Shown one piece after another: positions 43,919-52,972 of a DNA stretch of 64,000 nucleotides (within the stretch, counting starts at the first letter, position 1; every line of letters starts with the position of its first letter). The notes under the pieces are model-generated. The model did not search any database. It had not been told where the DNA came from and worked only from the letters and a program-made list of their open reading frames with translations. The DNA is from Gemmatimonadales bacterium UBA4456. GTDB lineage: Bacteria; Gemmatimonadota; Gemmatimonadetes; Longimicrobiales; Gaopeijiaceae. The DNA lies in NCBI GenBank assembly GCA_002390225.1, contig DGOW01000051.1:8552-72551 (forward strand), written 5' to 3'. The translations under genes were made by a program, and so were the position numbers.

Positions 43919-43994
43919 CCGCCCCAGTTACGGAGGGTTGTCCATCCTGTTGGGAGCGGGGCCCTCCATCACTCCCGTTCAGTGAGGTGATGCG

Positions 43995-44389
43995 GTGGCC
44001 GACGCCCCGCCCGTCGCACGGAGTCGACGCGCTCTCGTTGTCGACGACGAGCCTCACATCCGACGTGTTCTCGAAGTCGCCCTCGGCGTCAGGGATTTAG
44101 AGGTCATGCTGGCCTCAGACGGCATGCGAGGCCTCGATGAGCTCGGCCAGGAGGCTGTAGACCTGGCAATTCTAGATTTCATGATGCCGGCGTCAGCGCC
44201 CTTGAGGTCCTCGCAAAGATCCACGCAAATCCGTACCGCGCAGACACTCCGGTCATCATCCTCACCGAAAAGGGTCAGGACGCAGACTGGGAGGCGGCGC
44301 TGACAGGTGGCGCTTCCGACTTCCTCACCAAGCCCTTCAGCCCGAAGAAGCTCATTGTCCGAATCGAAGAGATCCTCGGCGACACCTGA
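43995..44389 (+). pseudogene. Response regulator receiver-domain gene with a one-base frameshift
   Basis: The first frame gives RRALVVDDEPHIRRVLEVAL with the acidic pair D17/D18, and AILDFMMP with the phosphoacceptor D61. After position 44190 the true receiver sequence continues only in another frame, reading VSALEVLAKIHANPYRADTPVIILTEKGQDADWEAAL then SDFLTKPFSPKKLIVRIEEIL with the conserved Lys, to a stop at 44387-44389. One base is missing where MMPG would be encoded (CCGGCGTC where CCGGGCGTC would restore it). Either the gene is freshly broken or this is a sequencing error in a G-run. It starts at a GTG with GAGGTGA upstream. Confidence 0.85.
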
Positions 44390-45425
44390 CGCCCAGGCCT
44401 GGGTCACGGTCCTCGCGGGCGGCATTGGCTCCCGTTTCTGGCCCGCCAGCACACTACGTCGGCCGAAGCAGCTTCTCCCTCTCGGTAGCGAGGAGCCACT
44501 CATCGTCGATACGCTGCAGCGTGCCCGTGCCCTGGCAACCGACGAGAGGATTCGTATCCTCGCCGGTGAACATCTCGCCGGCCCTTTCCAGACGGCTCTG
44601 CCCGACCTTGGTCGGGAAAGTTTCTGGATCGAACCACAAGCTCGTGGCACCGCACCTGTCCTGGCGTGGGCCGCGTGGAAGCTGGCACAGATCGACCCCG
44701 ATGCAGTGATGGTATCGTTGCACGCGGACCACCTGCTCGAACCCATCGACGCCTTCGTGCATACGGTTGCAACCGCCGTTGAGGTCGCTCGTCGGGATGA
44801 ACTCCTCCTGAGCATCGGGGTGTCGCCAGATCGTATTGAAACAGGCTATGGGCACATCGAGGTCGGCGAGCCGCTCGATCCAGCCGGGTCGGCCGAGTCG
44901 TTCCGTGTGCAGGCCTTCCACGAAAAGCCCGACGCGGACACAGCACGTCGATATGTGAACGAAGGATTCCTCTGGAACACGGGCATCTTCATCTGGAAGG
45001 CATCCGTCCTCCTGGACGAACTGGCACGTCACGCGCCGGAGATCTCTGAACTTCTTCCATTGATCGGCGAAGAGGGCGACGAGGCTTTTTTCGAGCGAGT
45101 ACCTGTCACTGTGATCGATCGGGCTGTGATGGAGCGCAGCGACCGCGTCGGCGTCGTGAAGGCTACCTTCAGCTGGGACGACGTGGGCAGCTGGGAGGCC
45201 CTCGCCCGTACTCGTGCGCCGGATGCTGCAGGCAACGTGACACTCGGGAACGTCGACCTCGTCGACTCGACTGGCTGCATTGTGTATGAGGAGGGACCGG
45301 GACGAGTCGTTGTCCTCGGAGCGGACGACCTCGTCGTCGTACAAACCACGGATACCACGATGGTGCTGCCGCGAGCACGTGCCCACGAGCTCAAAGATCT
45401 TCTCGCGCGCCTGGAGAGCGAGTGA
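44355..45425 (+). CDS. Mannose-1-phosphate guanylyltransferase
   Basis: It makes GDP-mannose from mannose 1-phosphate and GTP, for surface glycans. The protein has the nucleotidyltransferase signature LAGGIGSRFWPASTLRRPKQLLPL, RGTAPVLAWAAW, and ERIETGYGHIE-like and FLWNTGIFIWKASVLLDEL segments of the ManC/GMP family. It lacks the C-terminal isomerase domain of bifunctional enzymes. The start is uncertain: a TTG at 44355 or a GTG at 44307, both inside the end of the frameshifted regulator. It couples to the next gene by a TGATG overlap. Confidence 0.93.
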   Translation: MSESKRSSATPDAQAWVTVLAGGIGSRFWPASTLRRPKQLLPLGSEEPLIVDTLQRARALATDERIRILAGEHLAGPFQTALPDLGRESFWIEPQARGTAPVLAWAAWKLAQIDPDAVMVSLHADHLLEPIDAFVHTVATAVEVARRDELLLSIGVSPDRIETGYGHIEVGEPLDPAGSAESFRVQAFHEKPDADTARRYVNEGFLWNTGIFIWKASVLLDELARHAPEISELLPLIGEEGDEAFFERVPVTVIDRAVMERSDRVGVVKATFSWDDVGSWEALARTRAPDAAGNVTLGNVDLVDSTGCIVYEEGPGRVVVLGADDLVVVQTTDTTMVLPRARAHELKDLLARLESE

Positions 45426-46642
45426 TGACAGACGTGACTCTGTATCTCTTCGACGACCACCGGGCCCGTCGCTGGGCTCCACTCAGCCTAACGCGGCCCG
45501 TAGGGGAGCTGCTCCACGGGTGCCTCACTCTGCGCCAGCGCGCAGAGCATGTCTTCGGAACTGAATGCCTGGGGCATGTTAGCCGCACGGCGCTAGTGGG
45601 CTTTGACGAGGCTGACGCGGCTCCCGCGATCAGACCAGACGACGTAGCGCCTACTGGGACACGTATCCTTCTGTCGAGTCGGGCGGTCGTCGACGTTCAG
45701 GAGTTCGAACAGCCATCGGGCTCGTCGCGGATCTTCATCGAGGGAGCGCCCGCAGGCTGGATCATCGCGGACGGCGACCCTCTGCCCCCCGAGGCGTGGC
45801 TGCGGAACCCGGAAGCAGAACCGGACGAGAGCCCCCGCCTCGAGCTCGATGGCATGATCCTCGGTCACCCGTGGGATCTGATCGCAGCGAACGACGAGCG
45901 GATCACACGAGATGTCGCCCACTTCTTCCGGTCCGATGATGCGACCCCGGGGGCGCACCGAATCGGGGAACACAATGTGTCGCTCGGCATCGGGGCCACG
46001 ATCGAGCCTGGCGTGCACCTCGACCTACGCCACGGTCCAATCCGTCTCGACGACGGAGTGACGATCGAAGGACCCGCACGACTCACAGGCCCACTCTACA
46101 TCGGTGCAGGCTCCACCATCTTCGGTGGAGCAGTGGGAACCTCCTCAATCGGGCCGGTCTGCCTCGTGCGCGGCGAAGTCGCTCACAGTGTGTTCCTCGG
46201 GTATGACAACAAGGCGCACGACGGGCACATCGGACACGCATTCGTTGGTCGGTGGGTGAACCTCGGCGCCTTCACGACGAACTCTGATCTTAAAAACAAC
46301 TACCGATCAGTTCGGGTCTGGACTCCTGAAGGAGAAGTCGATTCGGAGCTGTCAAAGGTCGGCTGCTTCCTGGGCGATCATGTGAAGACAGGGATCGGTA
46401 CGGTCCTCAACACAGGCACGGTCATAGGAGCCGGTAGCAATGTCTTCGGCGGGCTGATGCCACCCAACGCGGTGCCGCCCTTCAGCTGGGGATCTGGCAG
46501 GGACTTCCGGGATCACCGTCTCGAAAAATTCCTCGAGACAGCTGAACGGGTGATGTCACGCAGAGATCAGGAACTCACCCCGGGCGTTACAGAGGTGCTG
46601 CGAGTTGCCTGGGGGAAGACCGCGGGTCGCCGCGCTCAGTGA
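45425..46642 (+). CDS. GlmU-like putative sugar nucleotidyltransferase with left-handed beta-helix (NTP_transf_4 type)
   Basis: The 405-residue protein starts with VTLYLFDDHRARRWAPLSLTRPVGELLHG. That fits PF13562, which resembles GlmU but lacks the GXGTRM loop. The second half is a hexapeptide repeat beta-helix (IGEHNVSLGIGATIEPGVHL, GAVGTSSIGPVCLVRGEVAHSVFLGYDNKAHDGHIGHA). It likely acts on a sugar nucleotide, but the substrate is unknown. It overlaps the guanylyltransferase gene by one base, which suggests a shared GDP- or UDP-sugar pathway. Confidence 0.8.
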   Translation: MTDVTLYLFDDHRARRWAPLSLTRPVGELLHGCLTLRQRAEHVFGTECLGHVSRTALVGFDEADAAPAIRPDDVAPTGTRILLSSRAVVDVQEFEQPSGSSRIFIEGAPAGWIIADGDPLPPEAWLRNPEAEPDESPRLELDGMILGHPWDLIAANDERITRDVAHFFRSDDATPGAHRIGEHNVSLGIGATIEPGVHLDLRHGPIRLDDGVTIEGPARLTGPLYIGAGSTIFGGAVGTSSIGPVCLVRGEVAHSVFLGYDNKAHDGHIGHAFVGRWVNLGAFTTNSDLKNNYRSVRVWTPEGEVDSELSKVGCFLGDHVKTGIGTVLNTGTVIGAGSNVFGGLMPPNAVPPFSWGSGRDFRDHRLEKFLETAERVMSRRDQELTPGVTEVLRVAWGKTAGRRAQ

Positions 46643-46660
46643 GCGGAAGGCTATGACGCC

Positions 46661-47482
46661 GTGAAGGTCTCGGTCCTGGGAAGCGGCAGCGCCGGTAACT
46701 CGATCTTCGTGCAGGGGGGCAACACGCGGATCCTGATCGACGCCGGCTTCAGCGGCCGGGCGATCGCCCAACGCCTCGACACCATCGGTGTGCAGGCCGA
46801 TGCGATCGACGCGATCGTCGTGACGCATGAGCATGGTGACCACACCGGTGGCGTCGGCGTATATGCGCGACGTCACGGGACTCCGGTCTACATGACCGAG
46901 CGGACGCAAGCCGCCTGCAACGGGATCCTCCGCGGGAAGGAGACCGTCCGCCCATACGATCCCGGTCGACCCTTCCACATAGGCGACATTCGAGTTGAGC
47001 CGTTCCTCACGGTCCATGACGCCGTGGACCCGGTAGGCGTCGCAGTTGTGGACGAGTGCACGGGCCTGCGCCTCGGTGTGGCCACTGACCTCGGGCGCCC
47101 GACCGCACAGATCAGGCACGCACTCTCGGGGTGTGATTTCCTCGTACTCGAAGCCAATCACGACGAAGTCTTGCTGCACACGAGCCACTACCCGGTGTCC
47201 GTGAAGCGGCGTATCGCGTCGAGCCACGGGCACCTGTCCAATCAGGCGGCCGCTCGCTTCGCCGTTGACCTCCTGCACTCCCGCCTGGCGGGTGTCGTCC
47301 TCGCGCACCTCTCGAACGAATGCAACCGCGCGGAACTGGCGCTCGACGTGGTTGGTGCAGCTTTGCAGAAGGCCGGGTGGTCCGGCCACCTCGAGGTCGC
47401 CACGCAAGATCATCCGACAGCTCTGCTGGACGTCGAGGAATTGCAGTACCGAAACGGCCCCACTCAACTGAGCCTGCTCTAG
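46661..47482 (+). CDS. MBL-fold metallo-hydrolase, WalJ/YycJ type
   Basis: The 273-residue protein starts with VSVLGSGSAGNSIFV and has the metal site THEHGDH at 55-61. Other metal-ligand regions are FLTVHDAVDP, GVATDLG and LAHLSNECN. This layout matches the YycJ/WalJ family of Zn/Mn-dependent exonuclease-like proteins. No walRK genes are nearby. It starts at a GTG 18 bp after the previous stop, and it is the last gene of the plus-strand unit. Confidence 0.85.
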   Translation: MKVSVLGSGSAGNSIFVQGGNTRILIDAGFSGRAIAQRLDTIGVQADAIDAIVVTHEHGDHTGGVGVYARRHGTPVYMTERTQAACNGILRGKETVRPYDPGRPFHIGDIRVEPFLTVHDAVDPVGVAVVDECTGLRLGVATDLGRPTAQIRHALSGCDFLVLEANHDEVLLHTSHYPVSVKRRIASSHGHLSNQAAARFAVDLLHSRLAGVVLAHLSNECNRAELALDVVGAALQKAGWSGHLEVATQDHPTALLDVEELQYRNGPTQLSLL

Positions 47483-47526
47483 CAAGACCTGTGCGATCCG
47501 CGCCGGTGCTCTGGCCGGCACTCAGG

Positions 47527-48150
47527 TCAGCGCCGGTCTCCTTCCTTTCGCCCTACCGTAAGTCGGGCGGGAGTGTCTCGGTCGAGCTGCTCGTGGGCCT
47601 CCTCAAGGCGTGCGTCAGCAAGCGCCACGGCTCCGGCGAACACCTGCTCGAGGGCACGACAGCCCCTCGTTTCCAGCGCCTCCAGCTCGTGTGCGAGCGT
47701 TTTCGCTGCCTCAACCGTGAGGTCACGATGGCGATACTCGTGGGAGCGGATCGCGACTTCGATCGTTTCCCAGGACGTACGTTCGGCTTCTGGTCGAAAG
47801 CGCTCAGCCGGCCAAGAGGGCAACGTTATCCGCACCTGCACTTCGAGTCTGAGACGCGCGACGCGACAACGTCCGCCTGCGCCTGCCGGCTGCCAAGATG
47901 GCTGTATGTGATACTCCGTGAGCCCCTGTGACATCTGACCGCCAGCCCCGGCTAGCCGGGTACGATTCAGTCGGGCGATCACGTCCGTGAGCGTCGAGTC
48001 CGGCAGCGCGTAGTACGTCTCCGAAAACTCGACGACGACCACGTCAACTGGGTTTCCCTGGCCAGATGACTGCCCCGCGAGGATGACCGGCCCGGGCCCA
48101 AACGACAACAGCATGGCGAGCAGACACACCCGCAGATGGAGCCCCTTCAT
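47527..48150 (-). CDS. Predicted secreted DUF922 zinc-peptidase-like protein
   Basis: The 207-residue product has a signal peptide with a hydrophobic core near residues 8-25. It carries the HEYRH motif in SHEYRHRDLTVEAA, which fits the DUF922 family, whose members are proposed periplasmic Zn-dependent proteases of the HExxH type. Two Cys (CRVARLR and RGCRALEQVF) could form a disulfide. It is separated from rseP by 4 bp and is probably cotranscribed with it. Confidence 0.7.
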   Translation of the reverse strand: MKGLHLRVCLLAMLLSFGPGPVILAGQSSGQGNPVDVVVVEFSETYYALPDSTLTDVIARLNRTRLAGAGGQMSQGLTEYHIQPSWQPAGAGGRCRVARLRLEVQVRITLPSWPAERFRPEAERTSWETIEVAIRSHEYRHRDLTVEAAKTLAHELEALETRGCRALEQVFAGAVALADARLEEAHEQLDRDTPARLTVGRKEGDRR

Positions 48151-48154
48151 CGCC

Positions 48155-49516
48155 TCAGATGCCGAACAGCCTCAGCACGTCGTTGGACAATGCCCAAAGC
48201 ATAATCCCGACGATGATAAAGAAGCCGACGTTACTCCACTTCAGCTTCTGTTCCACGCTCAGTGCGCGCCCGCCGCGAATCGCCTCGATCGCGAGGAAAA
48301 CCAGGTGTCCACCATCCAGCACCGGAATGGGGAGCAGGTTCAGGACCGCAAGATTGACGCTGAACAGCGCCATGAAGCTGAGGAAGGTCTCGAGCCCCGC
48401 CTCTGCCGCCTGCCCCGAGGCTTCTCCGATCGTCACGATGCTGCCCAGGGAGCGAGGCGAAACCCCACCGGTGACGAGATCTTTCAGAAAGCCGAGAATT
48501 ACATATGTGACAAATTCAGTCTCCTGATAGCCCGTCACGACCGCCTGGCCCATCGAGACCTTTTCGTAAGCCATTTCTATCATCGGCGGCACAATTCCCG
48601 CACGACCGATCACTCGCGTACTACCGTCCGGCCCAGGCTCCTCGACCGAGTCGAGCGTAACCGCCCGGACAAGCTCACTACCATCTCGAGTGATCGTCAG
48701 TTCGACCCGCTCACCAGGACGCGCCTGAATCTGATCGACGAAGTCGTACCAGCCCGCTGTCGCTTCCCCGTCCACGGCAGTAACGCGATCACCGGCATCC
48801 AGCTCGGCCCTGTAGGCCGGCGAACCCGGATCGGTCATCCCGACACCGGACTCGAGCCAGACGTTCAACGACGTATACAGCGCTCGGCGCCCCTCCTCCG
48901 TAACGGGGAGAAGGATCTCGATGCTACGAGAGGGCTCGACCAAGTCGATCACCAGGGGACCCGGCTCGCCCTCATACAGCGCACGCCGGATGTGCCCCCA
49001 ATGCTCCATCGGCTCGCCGCCGACTCGTACAATGCGGCTACCACGCTCGACGTCCGAGAGTGCCTCGGTCCCGAGCGGCAGCGTACTCTCGACCACCTGG
49101 CCGATCCGCGTGCTATCGAAGTGACGTTCTCCGTAACTGGCCGCCAGGAACGTGTAGACGCCGAAGGCGAAGAGCATGTTCATAATTACGCCCGCGGAGA
49201 TCACAAGCGTGCGCGCCCAGATCGGCTTGGCGTCGAAGTCGCGATCGCTCGGCTCGCGAGATGAGCCGGGCACCTGCCCCCCCTCAATCTGCTCCATCAT
49301 CTCGTCGTCCATGCCACCCATCTTCACATATCCACCGAGCGGGATGGCGCTGACGATGTACTCAGTTTCTCCACGTGTGAATCCCAACACGCGTGGCCCG
49401 AGGCCGATCGAAAATCTCTGAACTTCAATGCCGACGGACTTCGCCGCCCAGAAGTGCCCTAATTCGTGCACGAGAATCAGCACACCGAGCACAATGACGG
49501 TCGCAAGTACGGTCAT
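48155..49516 (-). CDS. rseP: Site-2 zinc protease RseP
   Basis: RseP cleaves transmembrane substrates such as anti-sigma factors and signal-peptide remnants within the membrane. The 453-residue protein has LVHELGHFWAAK with H17, E18 and H21 in the first membrane helix, two PDZ-like segments, and the second motif NLLPIPVLDGGHL near the C-terminus. The ATG at 49516 overlaps dxr by 4 bp. The uppS-cdsA-dxr-rseP order is widespread in bacteria. Confidence 0.97.
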   Translation of the reverse strand: MTVLATVIVLGVLILVHELGHFWAAKSVGIEVQRFSIGLGPRVLGFTRGETEYIVSAIPLGGYVKMGGMDDEMMEQIEGGQVPGSSREPSDRDFDAKPIWARTLVISAGVIMNMLFAFGVYTFLAASYGERHFDSTRIGQVVESTLPLGTEALSDVERGSRIVRVGGEPMEHWGHIRRALYEGEPGPLVIDLVEPSRSIEILLPVTEEGRRALYTSLNVWLESGVGMTDPGSPAYRAELDAGDRVTAVDGEATAGWYDFVDQIQARPGERVELTITRDGSELVRAVTLDSVEEPGPDGSTRVIGRAGIVPPMIEMAYEKVSMGQAVVTGYQETEFVTYVILGFLKDLVTGGVSPRSLGSIVTIGEASGQAAEAGLETFLSFMALFSVNLAVLNLLPIPVLDGGHLVFLAIEAIRGGRALSVEQKLKWSNVGFFIIVGIMLWALSNDVLRLFGI

Positions 49517-50685
49517 GACGTCGTCCCCATAGCTTCCCCGCAACGAAGGGCTTCTTCGGCCGCCACCGAGCGGGCCGCGGTATCCACGGCGATCACATCG
49601 TCGAGATCACGCGGCTCGTCAGCCCCGATCCGGTCCATCGTTCTTCTAACCATGTCGGAAATTTCGGGGAAGCGAATTCGATTCTCCAGGAATGCCTCAA
49701 CGGCGACTTCATTCGAGGCGTTGTACACCGCCGGTGCGCATCCGCTCCGCCGCCCTGCTTCGATACCTAACGAATACATCGGAAAGGCTTCATGGTCGAT
49801 CTCCTCGAACGTGAGCGGGGAGGATCGCACTGGGTCGTAGGTGCGCAAGGCTCCGTCGTCTACGCGCTCCGGGTAATTAAGCGCGTACAGAATGGGTAGT
49901 TCCATCGTTGGAAATCCGAGCTGGGCCAGCACCGAGCCGTCCACGAACTCTACGAAGGAGTGGATGATGGACTGCGGATGAACAACTGCATTGATCCGCT
50001 CATAATCCAGACCATAGAGGAAGTGCGCTTCAATCACCTCCAGCGCCTTGTTGGCTAGCGTCGCGGAATCAATGGTGATCTTCGCACCCATGTCCCAGGT
50101 AGGATGCTGAAGCGCGCTGGAGGCCTTCACCTGCACGAGATCTTCCGCGGGTTGCCCCCGGAACGGGCCACCGGAGGCTGTAAGCGTAATCCGCTGAACC
50201 TCGGTGTCCGTGGCTCCCTGCAGACACTGCAGAATCGCTGAGTGCTCCGAGTCGATGGGCACGACCTCGCCCCCGCCCCGTTCTGCCGCGGCGAGGACCA
50301 GCGTGCCACCGGCGACCAGAGATTCCTTGTTCGCAAGAGCTAGCCGATGGCCAGCCTCGAGAGCCGAGAGCGTGGGTCGCAGGCCGGCCGCACCGACCAG
50401 GGCGTTCAGGACGACGTCGACATCCGGGTGTGCAGCGACCTCGAGCATCGCATCGACCCCCTGCCCCCACACCACGGTGGCGTCGCTCGAGTGGGGGAGG
50501 GCGACCGTATCATCGCACAGGACAGCCGTCCTCGGGGCAAACTCGGCGGCCTGGGCCGCCAGGGTGTCGACACTCCGGTTGGCTACCAGGGCCACGACCT
50601 CGAAACGCTCGGGGTGTCGGCGTATCACCTTGAGCGCGCTTCGCCCGATGGAGCCGGTCGAGCCCAGGATTGCGACGCGAATCAC
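49513..50685 (-). CDS. dxr: 1-deoxy-D-xylulose-5-phosphate reductoisomerase
   Basis: It makes MEP, the first committed step of isoprenoid synthesis by the MEP pathway. The 390-residue protein has the NADPH loop GSTGSIG (8-14), LANKESLVAGG, the metal-binding IDSEHSAI, TASGGPFRG and NKALEVIEAHFLYGL. The GTG start at 50685 overlaps the cdsA stop by 4 bp. It feeds undecaprenyl synthesis by the neighbouring uppS. Confidence 0.98.
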   Translation of the reverse strand: MIRVAILGSTGSIGRSALKVIRRHPERFEVVALVANRSVDTLAAQAAEFAPRTAVLCDDTVALPHSSDATVVWGQGVDAMLEVAAHPDVDVVLNALVGAAGLRPTLSALEAGHRLALANKESLVAGGTLVLAAAERGGGEVVPIDSEHSAILQCLQGATDTEVQRITLTASGGPFRGQPAEDLVQVKASSALQHPTWDMGAKITIDSATLANKALEVIEAHFLYGLDYERINAVVHPQSIIHSFVEFVDGSVLAQLGFPTMELPILYALNYPERVDDGALRTYDPVRSSPLTFEEIDHEAFPMYSLGIEAGRRSGCAPAVYNASNEVAVEAFLENRIRFPEISDMVRRTMDRIGADEPRDLDDVIAVDTAARSVAAEEALRCGEAMGTTS

Positions 50686-51569
50686 GTGAAATTCGCCAGG
50701 AGGATCAGAAGCCCGTACGACACAGGGATCGTAAAGATCAGGGAGTCGATACGGTCGAGGACACCACCATGGCCGGGGAAGAGCCCACCGGAGTCCTTAA
50801 GCCCCGCCTCACGCTTGAAGACCGACTCCAATAGATCACCGATCACTGCAACGAAGCCGAGCGCGGCCCCAACCAGCGCGAGAGGTAGCACTCCTGCCTC
50901 GGCAAGCTCCGGTAGACGGCCCCCGACGACGCTCAGCCACGCTACCCCTGCGACGGCCGCCCCGGCGACGTTCGCCCAAAAACCTACCCACGACTTGTTC
51001 GGCGAGATCGTCGGCGCGAGGCGAGCCCGCCCCTTCCCCCACCACGTGCCCGCGAAGTAAGCGGACGCATCGCCCACCCACGTGGCCACGAGTGGAAGCG
51101 CCACGATGTAGAGGGAGGCGAGGGGATCGACGGAACCGGTAGTCCAGCCCTGGTGCACTGGAAGTGCTAGCAGGAGGGGCAGGAAGCCGAGCGCTAGTCC
51201 AGTATAAATCGAACCAAATACGGTCACCGCTGCAGCTGGAAGCGGGCTTCCTTCAGGCCCTCGGGTCCGCATTGCCTCGAGCGCCGCGACGACACTAGCC
51301 ACGATCACGATGCCAAGCGCGAACGGAGCAAACTCCCGAAAGACGGGGCGCCAGGCGGCCAGAAGTACGAACGACGCGGAGGCCGTCACCCCGACCCACT
51401 CGATCGGCCTTACATCCTTCTCCTGGGCGAACCGGTATACCTCGTGCGCTCCCCACGCGGCGAACGCTGCCAGAGGGGCTGCGACGAACCAGCCACCCAG
51501 GTAGACGAGCGCCAGAACGGCCGGGATCGCCACGACGGAAACGGCAACGCGCTTCGCGAGCTCGTTCAC
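50682..51569 (-). CDS. cdsA: Phosphatidate cytidylyltransferase
   Basis: It makes CDP-diacylglycerol, the precursor of all phospholipids. The 295-residue membrane protein has multiple helices and the C-terminal signature GWVGF-type sequence NKSWVGFWANVAG, then GDLLESVFKREAGLKDSGGLFPGHGGVLDRIDSL. I chose the GTG at 51569 because its product begins just before the first helix. The longer open frame upstream is in uppS territory. Confidence 0.96.
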   Translation of the reverse strand: MNELAKRVAVSVVAIPAVLALVYLGGWFVAAPLAAFAAWGAHEVYRFAQEKDVRPIEWVGVTASASFVLLAAWRPVFREFAPFALGIVIVASVVAALEAMRTRGPEGSPLPAAAVTVFGSIYTGLALGFLPLLLALPVHQGWTTGSVDPLASLYIVALPLVATWVGDASAYFAGTWWGKGRARLAPTISPNKSWVGFWANVAGAAVAGVAWLSVVGGRLPELAEAGVLPLALVGAALGFVAVIGDLLESVFKREAGLKDSGGLFPGHGGVLDRIDSLIFTIPVSYGLLILLANFT

Positions 51570-51579
51570 GGTTGACGGC

Positions 51580-52335
51580 TCAGGAGGCCTGAACGCCAGC
51601 GCTGACGCGCCCGAAGCGGCGATCACGACGCTGATAGTCCAGGATCGCTTCGAAGAGGTGTTCGCGATCGAACTCCGGCCAGTAGACCGGAGACATGTGA
51701 AGCTCGGTGTACGCCAGCTGCCACAACATGAAGTTGCTGAGCCGGTGCTCACCGGAGGTACGAATCAGCAAATCCGGATCAGGAAGTCCCCTTGTGAAGA
51801 GCGAGTCCTCGAGGGCCTCGTCATCGATCTCCGAGGACTGCAGCTCACCCGAGCGTACCCGGTCAGCAAGAGCACGGGCCGCGCGAAGGAGCTCTTCACG
51901 CCCTCCGTAGGAGATCATCAGGTTCAGCCGCAGCCGGTCGCCACCTCGGGTGCGTTCGGCAAGCTGCTCCACGGCCGAGCGAGTCGACTCGTCGACACGG
52001 TCCAGATCACCGAGAACATGCACTTCTACACCCTGTCGGCGCAGGTCTGCCGCCTCTTTTCGGGCGTAGAGCTGCAGCAGCCCCATCAGCGCAGAGACTT
52101 CCTGAAGGGGGCGCTTCCAGTTCTCGGTGGAGAAGGCAAACAGGGTCAGGTTGTCGAGCCCGGCCTCGACCGAACCTTCGACAACCTCACGCACCGACTT
52201 CATGCCTTCGCGATGACCAAGGTGGCGAGGCAGACCCCGCTCACCGGCCCACCGTCCGTTCCCATCCATGATGACCGCAACGTGTGACGGTACGACACCG
52301 CCAAGGCGCACGCGGTCGAGTCGATCGGAGGGCAT
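51580..52335 (-). CDS. uppS: Isoprenyl transferase (undecaprenyl diphosphate synthase)
   Basis: It builds undecaprenyl diphosphate, the lipid carrier for peptidoglycan. The 251-residue cis-prenyltransferase has the catalytic VIMDGNGRWA near residue 21, GHREGMKSVREVV, LFAFSTENWKRP, and the C-terminal RTSGEHRLSNFMLWQLAYTELHM. It sits between frr and cdsA. Confidence 0.98.
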   Translation of the reverse strand: MPSDRLDRVRLGGVVPSHVAVIMDGNGRWAGERGLPRHLGHREGMKSVREVVEGSVEAGLDNLTLFAFSTENWKRPLQEVSALMGLLQLYARKEAADLRRQGVEVHVLGDLDRVDESTRSAVEQLAERTRGGDRLRLNLMISYGGREELLRAARALADRVRSGELQSSEIDDEALEDSLFTRGLPDPDLLIRTSGEHRLSNFMLWQLAYTELHMSPVYWPEFDREHLFEAILDYQRRDRRFGRVSAGVQAS

Positions 52336-52358
52336 GGTCTGGTGAGGTAGAGGTCGGC

Positions 52359-52910
52359 CTAGATGGCCATGACCTCTTCTTCTTTCGCCTTCAACATGCC
52401 TTGGATCTTGTCCGTGTACTCGTGCGTGAGCTTCTCGAGCTGTTCCTCGCGACGACGCCCTTCGTCCTCGCCGACCTCATGCTCCTTGACCAGCTCGTGG
52501 ATCTCCTCACGAACCGTGCGCCGTGCATGGCGAATCGAGATCCGACCGTCTTCGGCCATCTTGTGAAGGATCTTCACGAACTCCTTCCGACGCTCCTCGT
52601 TGAGCGGGGGAATCGGCACGCGGATCACATTTCCGTCGTTCATCGGATTCAGCCCGAGATCTGACGTCATGATCGCCTTTTCCACATCTCCGAGAAGTGT
52701 CTTGTCGAACGGCTGCACCATGATCATGCTCGGCTCAGGCGTGTTGATCGTCGCTACCTGGTTCAGCGGCATCTGGGAGCCATATGCCTGCACCCGAACA
52801 GAGTCGAGCAGCGATGGGGTGGCCTTCCCGGTGCGGACGGTCGCGAACTCGCGGCGGATCGCCTCGAGCGCGTCATCCATGCGCTTCTTACCTTCTTCGA
52901 CGGTCGCCAT
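52359..52910 (-). CDS. frr: Ribosome recycling factor
   Basis: RRF splits post-termination ribosomes with EF-G. The 183-residue protein has VRTGKATPSLLDSVRVQAYGSQMPLNQVATIN and the C-terminal three-helix bundle. The ATG at 52910 has GGAG six bases upstream; the longer start at 52940 (TTG) is not needed. It lies between pyrH and uppS. Confidence 0.97.
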   Translation of the reverse strand: MATVEEGKKRMDDALEAIRREFATVRTGKATPSLLDSVRVQAYGSQMPLNQVATINTPEPSMIMVQPFDKTLLGDVEKAIMTSDLGLNPMNDGNVIRVPIPPLNEERRKEFVKILHKMAEDGRISIRHARRTVREEIHELVKEHEVGEDEGRRREEQLEKLTHEYTDKIQGMLKAKEEEVMAI

Positions 52911-52972
52911 CTGCGTCTCCGGAGTACTGAGAGCGTTCAATGGAGGGGATTCAGAGCCACTCCAAGAATCTG

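Noticed and set aside
48083..49264. A 393-codon plus-strand open frame
   Set aside because: It is antisense to rseP, which has its HELGH and LDG motifs intact on the minus strand.
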